NCBI GenBank assembly: GCA_029865485.1
Contig: JAOUGT010000013.1
Location: forward strand, 1 to 32,720
Reading direction: 5' to 3'
Length of the DNA stretch: 32,720 bases
Origin: Nitrospira sp.
Lineage (GTDB): Bacteria; Nitrospirota; Nitrospiria; Nitrospirales; Nitrospiraceae
Part shown: positions 8,297 through 18,711 of the stretch, in pieces
How positions within the stretch are numbered: position 1 is the first letter of the stretch
How the letters are laid out: each line of letters starts with the position of its first letter
Translations under genes and position numbers: made by a program
Notes under the pieces: model-generated
Database searches by the model: none
Told to the model about the DNA's origin: nothing
The model's input: the letters and a program-made list of their open reading frames with translations, nothing else

Positions 8297-11200
8297 ACGT
8301 CCTTCTCCACCAAGGCACGGTCCCGCGAGACAGGCAAGTACAGCGTGAACGTACTGCCCGTTCCGACTTCGCTCTCCACCGAAATCCTCCCTCCATGGCG
8401 CTCGACGATGCCCAAGCTCACCGAGAGGCCCAGCCCTGTTCCCTCCCCCTCGCCTTTGGTCGTGAAGAAGGGATCGAAGATACGAGGGAGCACCGAGGCC
8501 GGAATGCCTGCCCCTGAATCCTGCACATCCACACGGCAGACGCCTTCCGATACGGACGTCCGGATGGTCAAGACTCCGCCGCTCTTCATCGCCTGCACGG
8601 CATTGAGGATCAAATTCATCAGCACCTGTTCGATCATATGCCGGTCGACCATGACGGGGGGAAGGCCCTGTCCCTGTAGGATCTCCAAGCGAATGCCGCT
8701 GGGAACGAACAGATGGGTCGTCAGGGTCAGCACCTGGTCGACGACTCGATTGATATCGGCCTGGCTGAACGCCGGCTCATGCTGTTGCGAAAAATCGAGC
8801 AATTGGCGGACGATTTTTTGCACGCGCCGGACACCGTGCTCCATCGACGCCCAATACTCCTCCTGGCGTGCCGGTGACGGAGTCCCTTTGCGTAGGTTGT
8901 ACAGACAGTTCAGAATCCCCCCCAGCGGATTGTTGATCTCATGAGCCACGCCGGCCGCGAGTTTGCCGACCGACGCCAGTTTTTCCGCGTTTCGAATCTG
9001 TCGTTCCAGCTTCTTGGTCTCTGTCATGTCCCGCGCGATACCGAGCACCCCCAAAATGCGACCGTCCGCCCCATGCAACGGCGAGACACTGACCGTGACG
9101 GTGCGTGGTTCGCCCAGACGAGTCACGACTTCGACTTCGTAGACCTGTTTGGCACCGATATCCAACGTGCTCTTCAGACGGCGCCCACGATGACGCCGCG
9201 ACAGGAGCGAGAGATAGGGCCGCCCGATCAGGTCATCCTTGCGATAGCCCCAGGCATTGACCTTGCTGTTGACATAGGTGAACTGTTGGTCGAGATCCAG
9301 TGTATAGATGACATCATTGGCGTTCTCGAGCAGATTCTCCAGGTATTGTTTCGTCTCCTCGATTTCTCGAGTTCGCTCACTGACTTTCAGCTCGAGATCC
9401 TCCCGATACGATTGGAGCTGACGCTCCAGTTTCTTCCGGACGGTAATATCCCGAAGCTGTACCATGACAAGGAGCGGGTCGGTCCCGTCGACTCGGATCA
9501 AGTCCATTTCCACAGGAACCGCACGACGGTCGGCGTGGTACACGACAATCTCCTGGGTCGTCGCCTGCCGCTGCTCACTACCGACATCGGCCAGCCAGTT
9601 CGCGAACGCCTCGTGATATTCCGGGAGGAAGACATCATGGATGGGCTTCCCGACCACCTCCGACTCCACATACCCCAGAACTTGTTGTTCCCGTTCATTG
9701 ACCGCGACAATCTCTCCTGTCACGCCAACCATAAACACGGAGTCCGCCACGACATCAAAGAGGGTCTTATAGCGTGCCTGCGAAACCGTCAACTGCTTGG
9801 TGCGCTCAGACACAACCCGTTCCAACCCCACGGCATACCGCTGCAGCTCCTGCTCCAATCGACGGCGTTCGGTCACATCGCGCACAAAGGCACGAGAGTG
9901 CACCAACCCACCTCGCTCGTGATCAAACAGCGCCGTCGCATGGATTTCGACATCGATCTGTCGGCCATCCCTCGCCAACAACACCGTCTCGATCGAACTC
10001 TGCCCCCGACACACCAACTGTTCGAGATAGTGCAATACCTGCCCTTCCTGTCCATGGGGCACGAGCTCCCATAACTTCATGTTCAACATCTCTTGACGGC
10101 TATATCCAAGCTTATCGAGGCCGGTCTTGTTGACATGAACTAGCCGCCCGCCTCGATCAAGCTGACAAATCATTTCAGGCGCATGCTCGATCAAGTCCCG
10201 ATATTTCTCCTCCAGTTGTCTGATCTCGGAGATTCGCTGTTCCAGCTGGCCGAAGGAGAGTTGCAGATTTGCTGCCATCTGATTGAACGCCCGTGCAAGC
10301 CCTTCGATTTCATCGCCGGTCTTGATCTCTATCCGCTGGTCCAACCGACCACTCCCGATCTGCTGAACTCCAGCGTGCAGCACACGAACCGGTTCCGCGA
10401 TCCGACGAGCGATCACGACGCCGATTCCGCCAAGCCCCATTGACACCACGACACCGAACAAGAGCACTTTGGCGATCAATTCACCCAGCGGGGCAAATGT
10501 CTCGCTTGGATCCTGGCGGACAACCGTCATCCAACGCTTTCCGCCCAGACTCCCCGGGTCAATGAGATCAGCAAACCGCACCGGTGCCATCCCAATCAGC
10601 GCGTCCTTGTTGCCGTGCCAATCGTCAGCCGCGATGACCCATCCCGGCTTCGTCGTGGGTAATGAGCTAAGAAATTCGGTATCAATTGAGTGGGCTTCAG
10701 GACCGAGGATCGGACAAATGACGACTCCCCCATCCGTCGCCACCAGCATGGCGTGACCGGTCGCACCAAACGACTTTTCCGCGATCACTTGGAAGAGCGC
10801 ATCACGCCGCAACAAAATCGTGACAGCTCCGATCACGGCCTGCCGGTGATCCTCTAGAATTGGGGTCACCACAGCCACGACATGCGTGCCGAACGAGGGA
10901 TCAAAGGTGATCTCACTCACATAGGGTCGTCGGCTGCCGTTCTTGACGACCGCTTGCCACCAAGCTGTTTTCGCATACGAATATTCGACTTGCGGAATGG
11001 AGCTGACGACCAAGGCACCCTGCCCATCAGTCACCAAGATCCCGATGTAGTCCGACTTTCGAATCTCGTGCCACTGAATCAAGTAGTTGGTCACGATCCG
11101 GTTGACGAACAGCGGAAACTCGCTTCGCTTAGCCCGCTGCCCCCATCGCTGCTGCCACTCCTTGATGATCTCAGCAATACTGCGTGCATCCTTCCCTTCG

Positions 11201-11481
11201 TAGGTCCGGTTCGCTTCGGAGACGGCTGTGCGGAGAAATGGTATGGTCGCGAGCTGCTGGGCCTCGCTCATCCCTCGCGTGACCTGCATCTCGATCCGCC
11301 GAGCGGCTTCGACGGCAACTTCTCTAAAATCCGCACCCGTCGCCTCGCGCAGCACTCGCCGTTCTTCCGCATAGATCAGGACAAGCAGGAGGGCAAGTGG
11401 GAGGAGGCCGACCATGACGATCGCGCCGATGATTTTTTGCTGGAGACTATATGACCGGCTCCAGATCGTCATAAGGGTCAT
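8293..11481 (-). CDS. Transmembrane PAS-domain sensor histidine kinase (extracytoplasmic sensor, HAMP, multiple PAS, HisKA, HATPase)
   Basis: N-terminal TM, long extracytoplasmic region resembling a Cache domain, HAMP (RRIAEPVRVLHAGV), repeated PAS segments, H-box VAAGVAHEINNPLGGIL, G2 box GTGLGLSVSLGIVERHGG; 4-nt overlap with the response regulator gene. Confidence 0.94.
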   Translation of the reverse strand: MTLMTIWSRSYSLQQKIIGAIVMVGLLPLALLLVLIYAEERRVLREATGADFREVAVEAARRIEMQVTRGMSEAQQLATIPFLRTAVSEANRTYEGKDARSIAEIIKEWQQRWGQRAKRSEFPLFVNRIVTNYLIQWHEIRKSDYIGILVTDGQGALVVSSIPQVEYSYAKTAWWQAVVKNGSRRPYVSEITFDPSFGTHVVAVVTPILEDHRQAVIGAVTILLRRDALFQVIAEKSFGATGHAMLVATDGGVVICPILGPEAHSIDTEFLSSLPTTKPGWVIAADDWHGNKDALIGMAPVRFADLIDPGSLGGKRWMTVVRQDPSETFAPLGELIAKVLLFGVVVSMGLGGIGVVIARRIAEPVRVLHAGVQQIGSGRLDQRIEIKTGDEIEGLARAFNQMAANLQLSFGQLEQRISEIRQLEEKYRDLIEHAPEMICQLDRGGRLVHVNKTGLDKLGYSRQEMLNMKLWELVPHGQEGQVLHYLEQLVCRGQSSIETVLLARDGRQIDVEIHATALFDHERGGLVHSRAFVRDVTERRRLEQELQRYAVGLERVVSERTKQLTVSQARYKTLFDVVADSVFMVGVTGEIVAVNEREQQVLGYVESEVVGKPIHDVFLPEYHEAFANWLADVGSEQRQATTQEIVVYHADRRAVPVEMDLIRVDGTDPLLVMVQLRDITVRKKLERQLQSYREDLELKVSERTREIEETKQYLENLLENANDVIYTLDLDQQFTYVNSKVNAWGYRKDDLIGRPYLSLLSRRHRGRRLKSTLDIGAKQVYEVEVVTRLGEPRTVTVSVSPLHGADGRILGVLGIARDMTETKKLERQIRNAEKLASVGKLAAGVAHEINNPLGGILNCLYNLRKGTPSPARQEEYWASMEHGVRRVQKIVRQLLDFSQQHEPAFSQADINRVVDQVLTLTTHLFVPSGIRLEILQGQGLPPVMVDRHMIEQVLMNLILNAVQAMKSGGVLTIRTSVSEGVCRVDVQDSGAGIPASVLPRIFDPFFTTKGEGEGTGLGLSVSLGIVERHGGRISVESEVGTGSTFTLYLPVSRDRALVEKDV

Positions 11482-11496
11482 CCGCTAAAGATGCGG

Positions 11497-11648
11497 AAAC
11501 CTGTGAAGAGTGAATCGTATCTCGTGAAGCGTTCTGATTCACAGGTTGCACGTTTCGAGTTTCACGTGTTGGGAGTTATTCTCGGGCAACGTGAAGCCAG
11601 AAACGTGACACCAGTGACTCTTCGTCAGAACGAACGACGCTTCACGAG
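11497..11648. repeat. Nested imperfect inverted repeat (REP-like intergenic structure)
   Basis: AACCTGTGAA 11498-11507 / TTCACAGGTT 11538-11547; CTCGTGAAGCGTTCTGA 11521-11537 / TCAGAAC 11625-11631 + CGCTTCACGAG 11638-11648; CACGTTTC 11549-11556 / GAAACGTG 11600-11607; TTCACGT 11561-11567 / ACGTGAA 11589-11595. Confidence 0.7.
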
Positions 11649-11674
11649 CGACGCCGTTCTATTCCACTATTCGC

Positions 11675-12592
11675 TCAATTGCGCTTCAAGAGTCGGCCCT
11701 GCGTTCCGGGCCACAACAATAAGAGAGGACTGGCCACAAATACCGATGAATAGGTCCCGAAAATCACACCCCCAAGCAAGGCCAACGAAAAATCATGGAG
11801 CACTTCGCCACCGGCAAGGGTCAACGGAATAAGGACCAGCACAACCGTCAAGCTGGTGACGATGGTCCGGCTTAAGACCTGATTGACCGCGCTGTTGATT
11901 GTCGCTTCCTCACTCTCACGACGACGCTGCTTCAAGTTTTCTCTGATCCGATCAAAGACGACCACCGTGTCGGTCAGCGAATACCCCGCCAACGTCAAGA
12001 GTGCCGTCACGATGAGAAGCGTGATTTCTTTGTCCAGGATATAGAAGACTCCAACGACGGCCAACACATCGTGGAAGGTCGCCAGCGCCGCTGCGACTCC
12101 AAAACGCAGCTCGAATCGAGCCGCAATGTAGAGAATAATTCCTACAAACGAAATGACGATGGCCACGAGCGCATCTTCTTGAAGTTTCTTGCCGATAGTC
12201 GGGCCGATCTCGGTGGTCGAGTCGACCACAAACTTGTTGCTTGGGAACTCTTTGGAGAAGATGGCCACCACACGCTCCGCAACCTTTTCTTCGATCGTCG
12301 TGGACGCCTTGACTCGGATGAGCAGTTTATTGTCCTGCCCGAATTCCTGTAATTCCGCATCGTTGAGACCGTTGGCCTGCAAGACCTTCCTAGCTTCGTC
12401 GATGCGAACCGGCTGATCGAACTTCAGTTGAACCGCAGTCCCTCCGGCGAAGTCGATCCCCAGATTCGCAGCACCTCGCGCAATCTGCACGAGCGCGATC
12501 AGCCCAAGCAGCACCATGATGCCCGAAAAGAGGAAAGCGAACTGGCGCTTGCCCATGAAGTCAATGTTGGTTTTCCCTAGAATCTCTAACAT
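11675..12592 (-). CDS. secF: Protein translocase subunit SecF
   Basis: ORF 11675..12652 with likely start at 12592 (MLEILGKTNIDFMGKRQ); GIDFAGGTAVQLKF, YSLTDTVVVFDRIREN. Confidence 0.95.
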   Translation of the reverse strand: MLEILGKTNIDFMGKRQFAFLFSGIMVLLGLIALVQIARGAANLGIDFAGGTAVQLKFDQPVRIDEARKVLQANGLNDAELQEFGQDNKLLIRVKASTTIEEKVAERVVAIFSKEFPSNKFVVDSTTEIGPTIGKKLQEDALVAIVISFVGIILYIAARFELRFGVAAALATFHDVLAVVGVFYILDKEITLLIVTALLTLAGYSLTDTVVVFDRIRENLKQRRRESEEATINSAVNQVLSRTIVTSLTVVLVLIPLTLAGGEVLHDFSLALLGGVIFGTYSSVFVASPLLLLWPGTQGRLLKRN

Positions 12593-12654
12593 GCGCGCTC
12601 CCTTTTGATAGCCCTGAGCCTCATCCTGGACAGTCAGTATCGATGGGGTCATGG

Positions 12655-14292
12655 TTAAATGCTCAGCGCTTCAACCTTCTGCTTCTGATACAACAGATCA
12701 AAAATCACTTTCGTCCCGACCAACGCCGTGAAGAGATTGATCGCGATGCCTAAGCACAGCGTCACGGCAAACCCCTTGATCGGCCCGGTCCCAAAGAGAA
12801 ACAACGCCACCCCTGTGATCAGGGTCGTGACGTGTGAGTCAATAATGGTGAGCAAGGCCTTGTCGTACCCGGCATCAATGGCGGACCGCACTGCCTTCCC
12901 ACTTCGAAGCTCTTCTCGAATGCGCTCAAAGATCAACACGTTCGAATCGACCCCCATTCCGATCGTCAACACAATGCCGGCGATCCCCGGGAGGGTCAAC
13001 GTCGCCGTCAAGGCCGACAAAGCACCCATCAGGCAGATGAGATTCAAGGCTAAGGCAAAATCTGCAATGAGCCCGGACAGACGGTAATACACGATCATGA
13101 ATACGACAACCATGAGGCCCGCGATCAAGGTCGCCTTGACCCCTTTGTCAATCGAGTCCTGTCCCAGGGATGGTCCCACCGTCAGGTCTTGAACGATCTT
13201 CAAGGGCGCCGGGAGGGCGCCGGCCCTCAACACGATGGCCAGATCGTTAGCCTCCTGCGTCGAAAATGTCCCCGTAATTTGCGCCCGCCCTCCCGCAATC
13301 CGCTCTTGAATTACCGGCGCTGAATAAATGGTGTTATCCAACACCACGGCCATACGCTTCTTGACATGTTCTCCCGTGATTCGCTCGAACTCCTGCCCCC
13401 CCTTGGAGTCGAAGGTAATCGACACATAGGGATCATTGAATTGGCCGATCGCGACCCGCGCGTCGCTCAAGACATCGCCGGTCAACATCACGCGTTTTTT
13501 GACGACGTAAGGCGCGCGAAATTCGACCCCGGTATCCTTATCAACCACCCGCTCGAACAAGATCTGATCCCCTTCAGGCAGTTTGCTTTCAAACTGCTGG
13601 AGCACCTCGGCCTCTTTGTCCTTCGTCACATGCCCGGGCAAATCCAGCCGGATATCTTCATCCAACATTTTGAATTCCAGCAATGCCGTTTCCTTGATCA
13701 AATCCTTGGCACGCTTGGGATCCTTGACGCCTGGAAGCTGGACGACGATCTGCTTCAAACCCTGCCGCTGCACGATCGGTTCCGCCACCCCGAATTGATC
13801 GATTCGGTTTCGGATGGTTTCCAACGCTTGATTGATCGCAGAGTCCTTGATGCGCTTGGTCTCCGCCTCACGCAACACCCAGATCACGGTCGCGGCCGAC
13901 TCCGCCGATTCGTTCTCGACGAAGCTTGGGAAATTGTCGATCAGCTTTTGAGTCGGAGCTTTCGCATCGGCGTTTTGAACCTGAACCGTAATCTGTTCAT
14001 GTCCGATGCGTTTGACCGAGTCGACGGCGATCTTCTTCTCCGTCAGGAGATCTTGCAGTGCCGTAACCGATCGATCCACGGCGATTTCCACGGCACGATC
14101 CTCATCCACTTCCAACACCATATGGATGCCGCCCTGCAGATCCAATCCCAATGTAATGCCCTTATTCGGCAGTACCCCTTTCAGCCAACTCGGCATGGCT
14201 TGATAGAGCGGCGGGTAGGAGGGAAGAAATGAGACGAACGATCCCACCAACACCAGTGCCAACAACCATAAGCGCCCACCTACTTTTTTCAT
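12655..14292 (-). CDS. secD: Protein translocase subunit SecD
   Basis: GITLGLDLQGGIHMVLEVD, GMGVDSNVLIFERIREEL; adjacent to secF and yajC. Confidence 0.96.
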   Translation of the reverse strand: MKKVGGRLWLLALVLVGSFVSFLPSYPPLYQAMPSWLKGVLPNKGITLGLDLQGGIHMVLEVDEDRAVEIAVDRSVTALQDLLTEKKIAVDSVKRIGHEQITVQVQNADAKAPTQKLIDNFPSFVENESAESAATVIWVLREAETKRIKDSAINQALETIRNRIDQFGVAEPIVQRQGLKQIVVQLPGVKDPKRAKDLIKETALLEFKMLDEDIRLDLPGHVTKDKEAEVLQQFESKLPEGDQILFERVVDKDTGVEFRAPYVVKKRVMLTGDVLSDARVAIGQFNDPYVSITFDSKGGQEFERITGEHVKKRMAVVLDNTIYSAPVIQERIAGGRAQITGTFSTQEANDLAIVLRAGALPAPLKIVQDLTVGPSLGQDSIDKGVKATLIAGLMVVVFMIVYYRLSGLIADFALALNLICLMGALSALTATLTLPGIAGIVLTIGMGVDSNVLIFERIREELRSGKAVRSAIDAGYDKALLTIIDSHVTTLITGVALFLFGTGPIKGFAVTLCLGIAINLFTALVGTKVIFDLLYQKQKVEALSI

Positions 14293-14331
14293 CTCGTCCG
14301 CAACCCCTTCTCCTATTGGACCGACGCCACG

Positions 14332-14673
14332 CTACTCTTTATCTTCATCTTCCGTACGAAGCCGGGAGATATTCTCCCGCTGCATCTTAATCTTGGTGTT
14401 GTCCGCAATTTGCAACGTGACGGTATCCTTCCCAAGATTGGTAATGGTTCCCCAAATACCCGAGGTGGTCACCACTTTGTCGCCCTTTTTGACGGCATCC
14501 AACAGCGCCTGTTGCTGCTTTTGCTTCTGCTGCTGCGGCCGAATGAGCAGAAAATAAAAAATCACAAAGATGAGCACAAAGGGAACCAACGACAGAATCC
14601 CTCCCGCCCCGCCTCCTGCAGCTGCCCCGCCTCCACCTGTTCCTTCCGCCCATGCCAGTGATTCCATCAACAT
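14332..14673 (-). CDS. yajC: Preprotein translocase subunit YajC
   Basis: LVPFVLIFVIFYFLLIRPQQQKQK...KKGDKVVTTSGIWGTI; position upstream of secD. Confidence 0.94.
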   Translation of the reverse strand: MLMESLAWAEGTGGGGAAAGGGAGGILSLVPFVLIFVIFYFLLIRPQQQKQKQQQALLDAVKKGDKVVTTSGIWGTITNLGKDTVTLQIADNTKIKMQRENISRLRTEDEDKE

Positions 14674-14688
14674 CGCACATCTTCCCTT

Positions 14689-15867
14689 CTATGCCTGATA
14701 AGTGTTTTCGCATTCGCGGTGAGCAGTCGCCTCACCATCCTTAATATGTTCTCTCACACCCTGTCGCTCCCGGCGCCGATAAAAGGCCTCGCGGAACGCT
14801 GGGAACCTGTTCTCCCTCATGGCTTCCCGAATGCCACGCATCAACTCGGAGAAATACCAAAGATTATGGATGGTGTTGAGTCGAGCCCCCAACATCTCCT
14901 TGATCAGATACAGATGATGCAGATACGCGCGGGAATATCGGGCACACACCGGGCACCCGCAATCGGGATCGATCGGCCGCTCATCGTTCGCATATTGGGC
15001 CTGCTTAATCACCACTCGCCCCGACGAGGTAAAGAGAGAGCCCGTTCTCCCGTGGCGCGACGGAACGACACAGTCAAAAAGATCAACCCCACGCGCCACT
15101 CCCTCGACGAGATCTTCAGGAAGCCCCACCCCCATCAGATACCGAGGTTTTGTTTCCGGCAACTCCTGAACCGTCACGTCGAGCATACTGTACATATCTG
15201 CCTTGCTCTCACCAACGGACAATCCACCGATGGCGTACCCCTCAAACCCTAACGTCACCAACTCTCGCGCCGATGTGACGCGTACGTCAGCCTCCAGGCC
15301 ACCCTGGACGATCCCAAACAACGCCTGGTCCGTCCGACGACGCGCTGCCTGACAACGCTCTGCCCAGAGCCTGGTCCGGCGTACCCCCTCCTGCACAATC
15401 TCTCTGCAGGCAGGAAGCGCCACGCACTGATCCAGTACCATAATAATGTCGGCCCCTAGAGCTTCTTCGATCTCAATCGCCTTCTCCGGTGTAATCACAT
15501 GGGTCGATCCGTCGATATGCGATTGAAACGTGACGCCCTCATCGGTGATCTCGCACAATTTCGCCAAGCTGAAGATCTGAAATCCTCCGCTATCCGTGAG
15601 GATGGACCCAGACCAGCCGGTAAAGGCATGGAGTCCTCCCATATCCGCGACGATCTTGTGCCCGGGACGCAGGTACAGATGGTACGCATTATTGAGCATC
15701 AAACCAAACCCTAACTCCTGCAGATCCTTGGGTTCAAGTCCCTTCACCGGCCCCAGGGATCCCACCGGCATAAACGCCGGCGTCTCGATCGTGGCATGGC
15801 CTGTCGTCAACTGGCCGATGCGACCCTTGGAATCTGGGTCGGAGTGGTGGATCTGGTACTGCATCAT
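14689..15867 (-). CDS. tgt: tRNA-guanine (queuine) transglycosylase
   Basis: ORF 14689..15930, likely start about 15867; ILTDSGGFQIFSL, YAIGGLSVGE, RYLMGVG, FDCVVPSRHGRTG, C-terminal Zn motif CGCPVCxxYSRAYLHHL. Confidence 0.96.
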   Translation of the reverse strand: MMQYQIHHSDPDSKGRIGQLTTGHATIETPAFMPVGSLGPVKGLEPKDLQELGFGLMLNNAYHLYLRPGHKIVADMGGLHAFTGWSGSILTDSGGFQIFSLAKLCEITDEGVTFQSHIDGSTHVITPEKAIEIEEALGADIIMVLDQCVALPACREIVQEGVRRTRLWAERCQAARRRTDQALFGIVQGGLEADVRVTSARELVTLGFEGYAIGGLSVGESKADMYSMLDVTVQELPETKPRYLMGVGLPEDLVEGVARGVDLFDCVVPSRHGRTGSLFTSSGRVVIKQAQYANDERPIDPDCGCPVCARYSRAYLHHLYLIKEMLGARLNTIHNLWYFSELMRGIREAMRENRFPAFREAFYRRRERQGVREHIKDGEATAHRECENTYQA

Positions 15868-15886
15868 CGTTCTTTGAGGTGGCGAA

Positions 15887-17617
15887 CTACATCTGTTCCG
15901 GGGCTGAGAGACCCAGCACCTCAAGCCCATTCTGAATCACCTGCTGGACCGCTCCCATCAAGACCAGCCGTGCCGCGGTGCGGCTGGGTGTGAGCACTTC
16001 GGCCACCTCCAGCTCATCCACCCCTGGCTCACCAGCCGGAGGGAGAATCCGGTGCTTGTTATAGAACGTGTGCAGGAGTGCCGCCAACTGCTGAAGGTAA
16101 TAGGTCACCCGATGCGGCTCAAACGCGAGGGCGCTTGCCTGGAGCACCTCCGGATACGCTGCCAGCTTCTTGATCAAGCCCAACTCATCTGGATCCGTGA
16201 GCACCGTGAGGTCCGTTTCACTGGCCGTTGGACGGGCAATGCCCCGTTCGGATGCAACACGCCACAGACTGCAAATTCTCGCATGGGCATACTGCACGTA
16301 GTACACCGGATTGTCGCTGGAACGCTGTTTGGCCAACTCCAAATCAAACTCCAAGTGGGTCTTGGAATCTCGCATCAGAAAGTAAAACTTCGCCGCATCA
16401 GCCCCGACCTCATCAATCACTTCCCGCATCGTGATGAAGTCGCCGGTCCGCTTGGACATCTTTACTTCGACTCCATCCCGTAGCAGCTTCACAAGTTGCA
16501 CCAACACGACGTGCAGACGCTCTTTCGGATGGCCATAGGCCTGGACCGCCGCTTGCAGCCGGGGGATGTACCCATGATGATCAGCCCCCCAGACATCAAT
16601 CAGCAGATCATACCCACGCCGTAGCTTGTCGTGGTGGTAGGCGATATCAGAGGCCAAGTAGGTGTATTCGCCGTCCTGCTTCTTGACGACGCGATCCTTC
16701 TCATCCCCGTAGACCGATGATCGAAACCACCAAGCGCCTTCCTGCTGGAACAGGAGGTCTTTGGTTGTTAATTCATCGAAAGCCCTCTCCACGGCCTGTG
16801 ATTCCAAAAGAGACGCTTCGCTGAACCACGAGTGGAACTCAATCCCAAAGGTCTTGAGGTCGCTGCGAATGTGTCCCAAGAGTTCTTGGTAGGCTAGCGT
16901 TCGGCAGCGAGCCTCGAGTTCCTCCGAACTGAGCTTGCCGGCCACACCATCAAGTTGCTCCTTTATTTTTTGAGCGACTGCCGTAACATATGCCCCATGG
17001 TACCCATCCTCCGGAAGCGCAGTGGGTTGCCCCGACAGCTCAAGATAGCGTGCATACACCGACGCGCCCAACAGCTTCATCTGCCGTCCAGCGTCGTTGA
17101 TGTAGTACTCGCTCACGGCATCATACCCGATGGCCTGCAGCAGTCGCCCAACCGCCTGTCCAACCGCAGCGCCTCGTCCATGTCCGACATGCAATGGACC
17201 GGTCGGATTGGCACTCACATACTCAACCAACACTCGCCGGCCATGCCCGATATCGGTTCGGCCATATGACCGCCCCTGTGCCAAAATTTCTCGAATGACT
17301 TCCTGCCAAAGAGCCGGCTTGACCGTGAGATTCAAAAAACCTGGCCTGACGATCTCCACACGATCAAACAGTTGCTCTCGCTCAGAGAGGTTATCCACAA
17401 TGATTTGTGCAATGTCATGCGGAGCCTTCTGCTCAGAAGCTGCCAAGGACATCGCCACGGTCGAGGCCAGATCTCCCCACTCCGGTCGCTTTGGGGCATC
17501 CAGACTCAGCGTCGGCCAGACCGGTGTCTTGAGCTGGCCCTTTTGCTTTGCCCCATTGAGGGCAGTCAGGAGGGCGGTGGCTACCTTCGCTTGCACGATA
17601 CCTTGCGACAAAACCAT
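15887..17617 (-). CDS. argS: Arginyl-tRNA synthetase
   Basis: VEYVSANPTGPLHVGHGRGAAVG (HIGH region), KMSKRTGDFITM, C-terminal DALR-type anticodon-binding region. Confidence 0.96.
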   Translation of the reverse strand: MVLSQGIVQAKVATALLTALNGAKQKGQLKTPVWPTLSLDAPKRPEWGDLASTVAMSLAASEQKAPHDIAQIIVDNLSEREQLFDRVEIVRPGFLNLTVKPALWQEVIREILAQGRSYGRTDIGHGRRVLVEYVSANPTGPLHVGHGRGAAVGQAVGRLLQAIGYDAVSEYYINDAGRQMKLLGASVYARYLELSGQPTALPEDGYHGAYVTAVAQKIKEQLDGVAGKLSSEELEARCRTLAYQELLGHIRSDLKTFGIEFHSWFSEASLLESQAVERAFDELTTKDLLFQQEGAWWFRSSVYGDEKDRVVKKQDGEYTYLASDIAYHHDKLRRGYDLLIDVWGADHHGYIPRLQAAVQAYGHPKERLHVVLVQLVKLLRDGVEVKMSKRTGDFITMREVIDEVGADAAKFYFLMRDSKTHLEFDLELAKQRSSDNPVYYVQYAHARICSLWRVASERGIARPTASETDLTVLTDPDELGLIKKLAAYPEVLQASALAFEPHRVTYYLQQLAALLHTFYNKHRILPPAGEPGVDELEVAEVLTPSRTAARLVLMGAVQQVIQNGLEVLGLSAPEQM

Positions 17618-17718
17618 TCCTCTCAGTCATGACGAATCAATGGAAATCAGCCCAGCACTGTAACATTATGCGATAGCGAGAGACAAGGCGGTTTACTTTG
17701 AATTCCAATGGGTTCTGA

Positions 17719-18711
17719 TCAAAACATCGCTAGTCCAGATGCGTCCAGTGGGGTAAGTATCTCTTCTGTCGGCACATCAAGGCACGGCTTTTCGTGGCAT
17801 TGTCGGACGGCTTCCCAAGATCGGCAGAGGCAGGATGGCCCTCGCACAATCGTCACGTGATCCCCGAGGGGTGCCCACCGATCCGGATCGGTTGGGCCAA
17901 AGACGGCGACGGTACGGACACCGAGGAGAGCCGCCAGATGTGTCACACCTGAGTCATGACCGAGAAAGAACCTGGCCTGCACCAGGACTCCGGCAAGCGC
18001 CGTGAGATCAAGATTTCGTAGAATGAGCGGTCTTCGGCTGCTTGCCTGTAGCACATGTCTGACCGCCTGCTGATCAGCCGGCCCCTCAATGACTATCGGC
18101 AACACCCCTTTCTCATCAAGGCTCTGAATGATGACCGCAAGGGTTTCTGAATTGAGACACTTGTGTGCACTCCCGCTCCCAGGATGCACGAGCACAAATG
18201 TGCGTCCCCGTGGAACCCCTAGACGCTCAAGGCAGACCATGCCCTCTTTGACAAGGCATGAGGGGATTTGAATGAAATGGTCTGAGAAACCATCATCGAC
18301 CGGCTCCTCAACCGTTTCAAGAAAACGATGGCTCTGATGCCTCGCACGTAAGGTGGGAGAAGATGGTGATTGAATTCGTATCTGTGGGACATTCAATTCT
18401 TGGAACCTGGCACGAAGTGCACCAGCGCTGTCTTCCATCCAGGCAACCGCGACATCACATCGGTTCAACCACGTCTCTAGCTCATGCGGTAGCTGGACGC
18501 CCATTGAAAAGAGCCCAACACCGGCTGGTCCTTCCAAGGACATCCAATCATCGATGACGCGACAAGCCCCGAGAAATCGACTCACGGCATCGCGGGCAAT
18601 GAGCAATGTTTCCAGCCCTGAGTACCGAGCATGAAGCCTTCGGATGGCCGGGACCGCCAGCAAGACATCTCCCAAGGAGCCTGGATGCAAGATGATCAAT
18701 GACCGTGTCAT
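17719..18711 (-). CDS. Glycosyltransferase family 9 (heptosyltransferase-like)
   Basis: LIILHPGSLGDVLLAVPAIRRL, VLVHPGSGSAHKCL, FLGHDSGVTHLAALLGVRTVAVFGPTDPDRWAP. Confidence 0.9.
   Translation of the reverse strand: MTRSLIILHPGSLGDVLLAVPAIRRLHARYSGLETLLIARDAVSRFLGACRVIDDWMSLEGPAGVGLFSMGVQLPHELETWLNRCDVAVAWMEDSAGALRARFQELNVPQIRIQSPSSPTLRARHQSHRFLETVEEPVDDGFSDHFIQIPSCLVKEGMVCLERLGVPRGRTFVLVHPGSGSAHKCLNSETLAVIIQSLDEKGVLPIVIEGPADQQAVRHVLQASSRRPLILRNLDLTALAGVLVQARFFLGHDSGVTHLAALLGVRTVAVFGPTDPDRWAPLGDHVTIVRGPSCLCRSWEAVRQCHEKPCLDVPTEEILTPLDASGLAMF

Noticed and set aside
8941-10074. 377-aa plus-strand ORF opposite the histidine kinase
   Set aside because: Shadow ORF; composition is the mirror of the kinase codons and no family motifs are present.
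13366-14232. 288-aa plus-strand ORF opposite secD
   Set aside because: Antisense shadow of an unambiguous secD gene.
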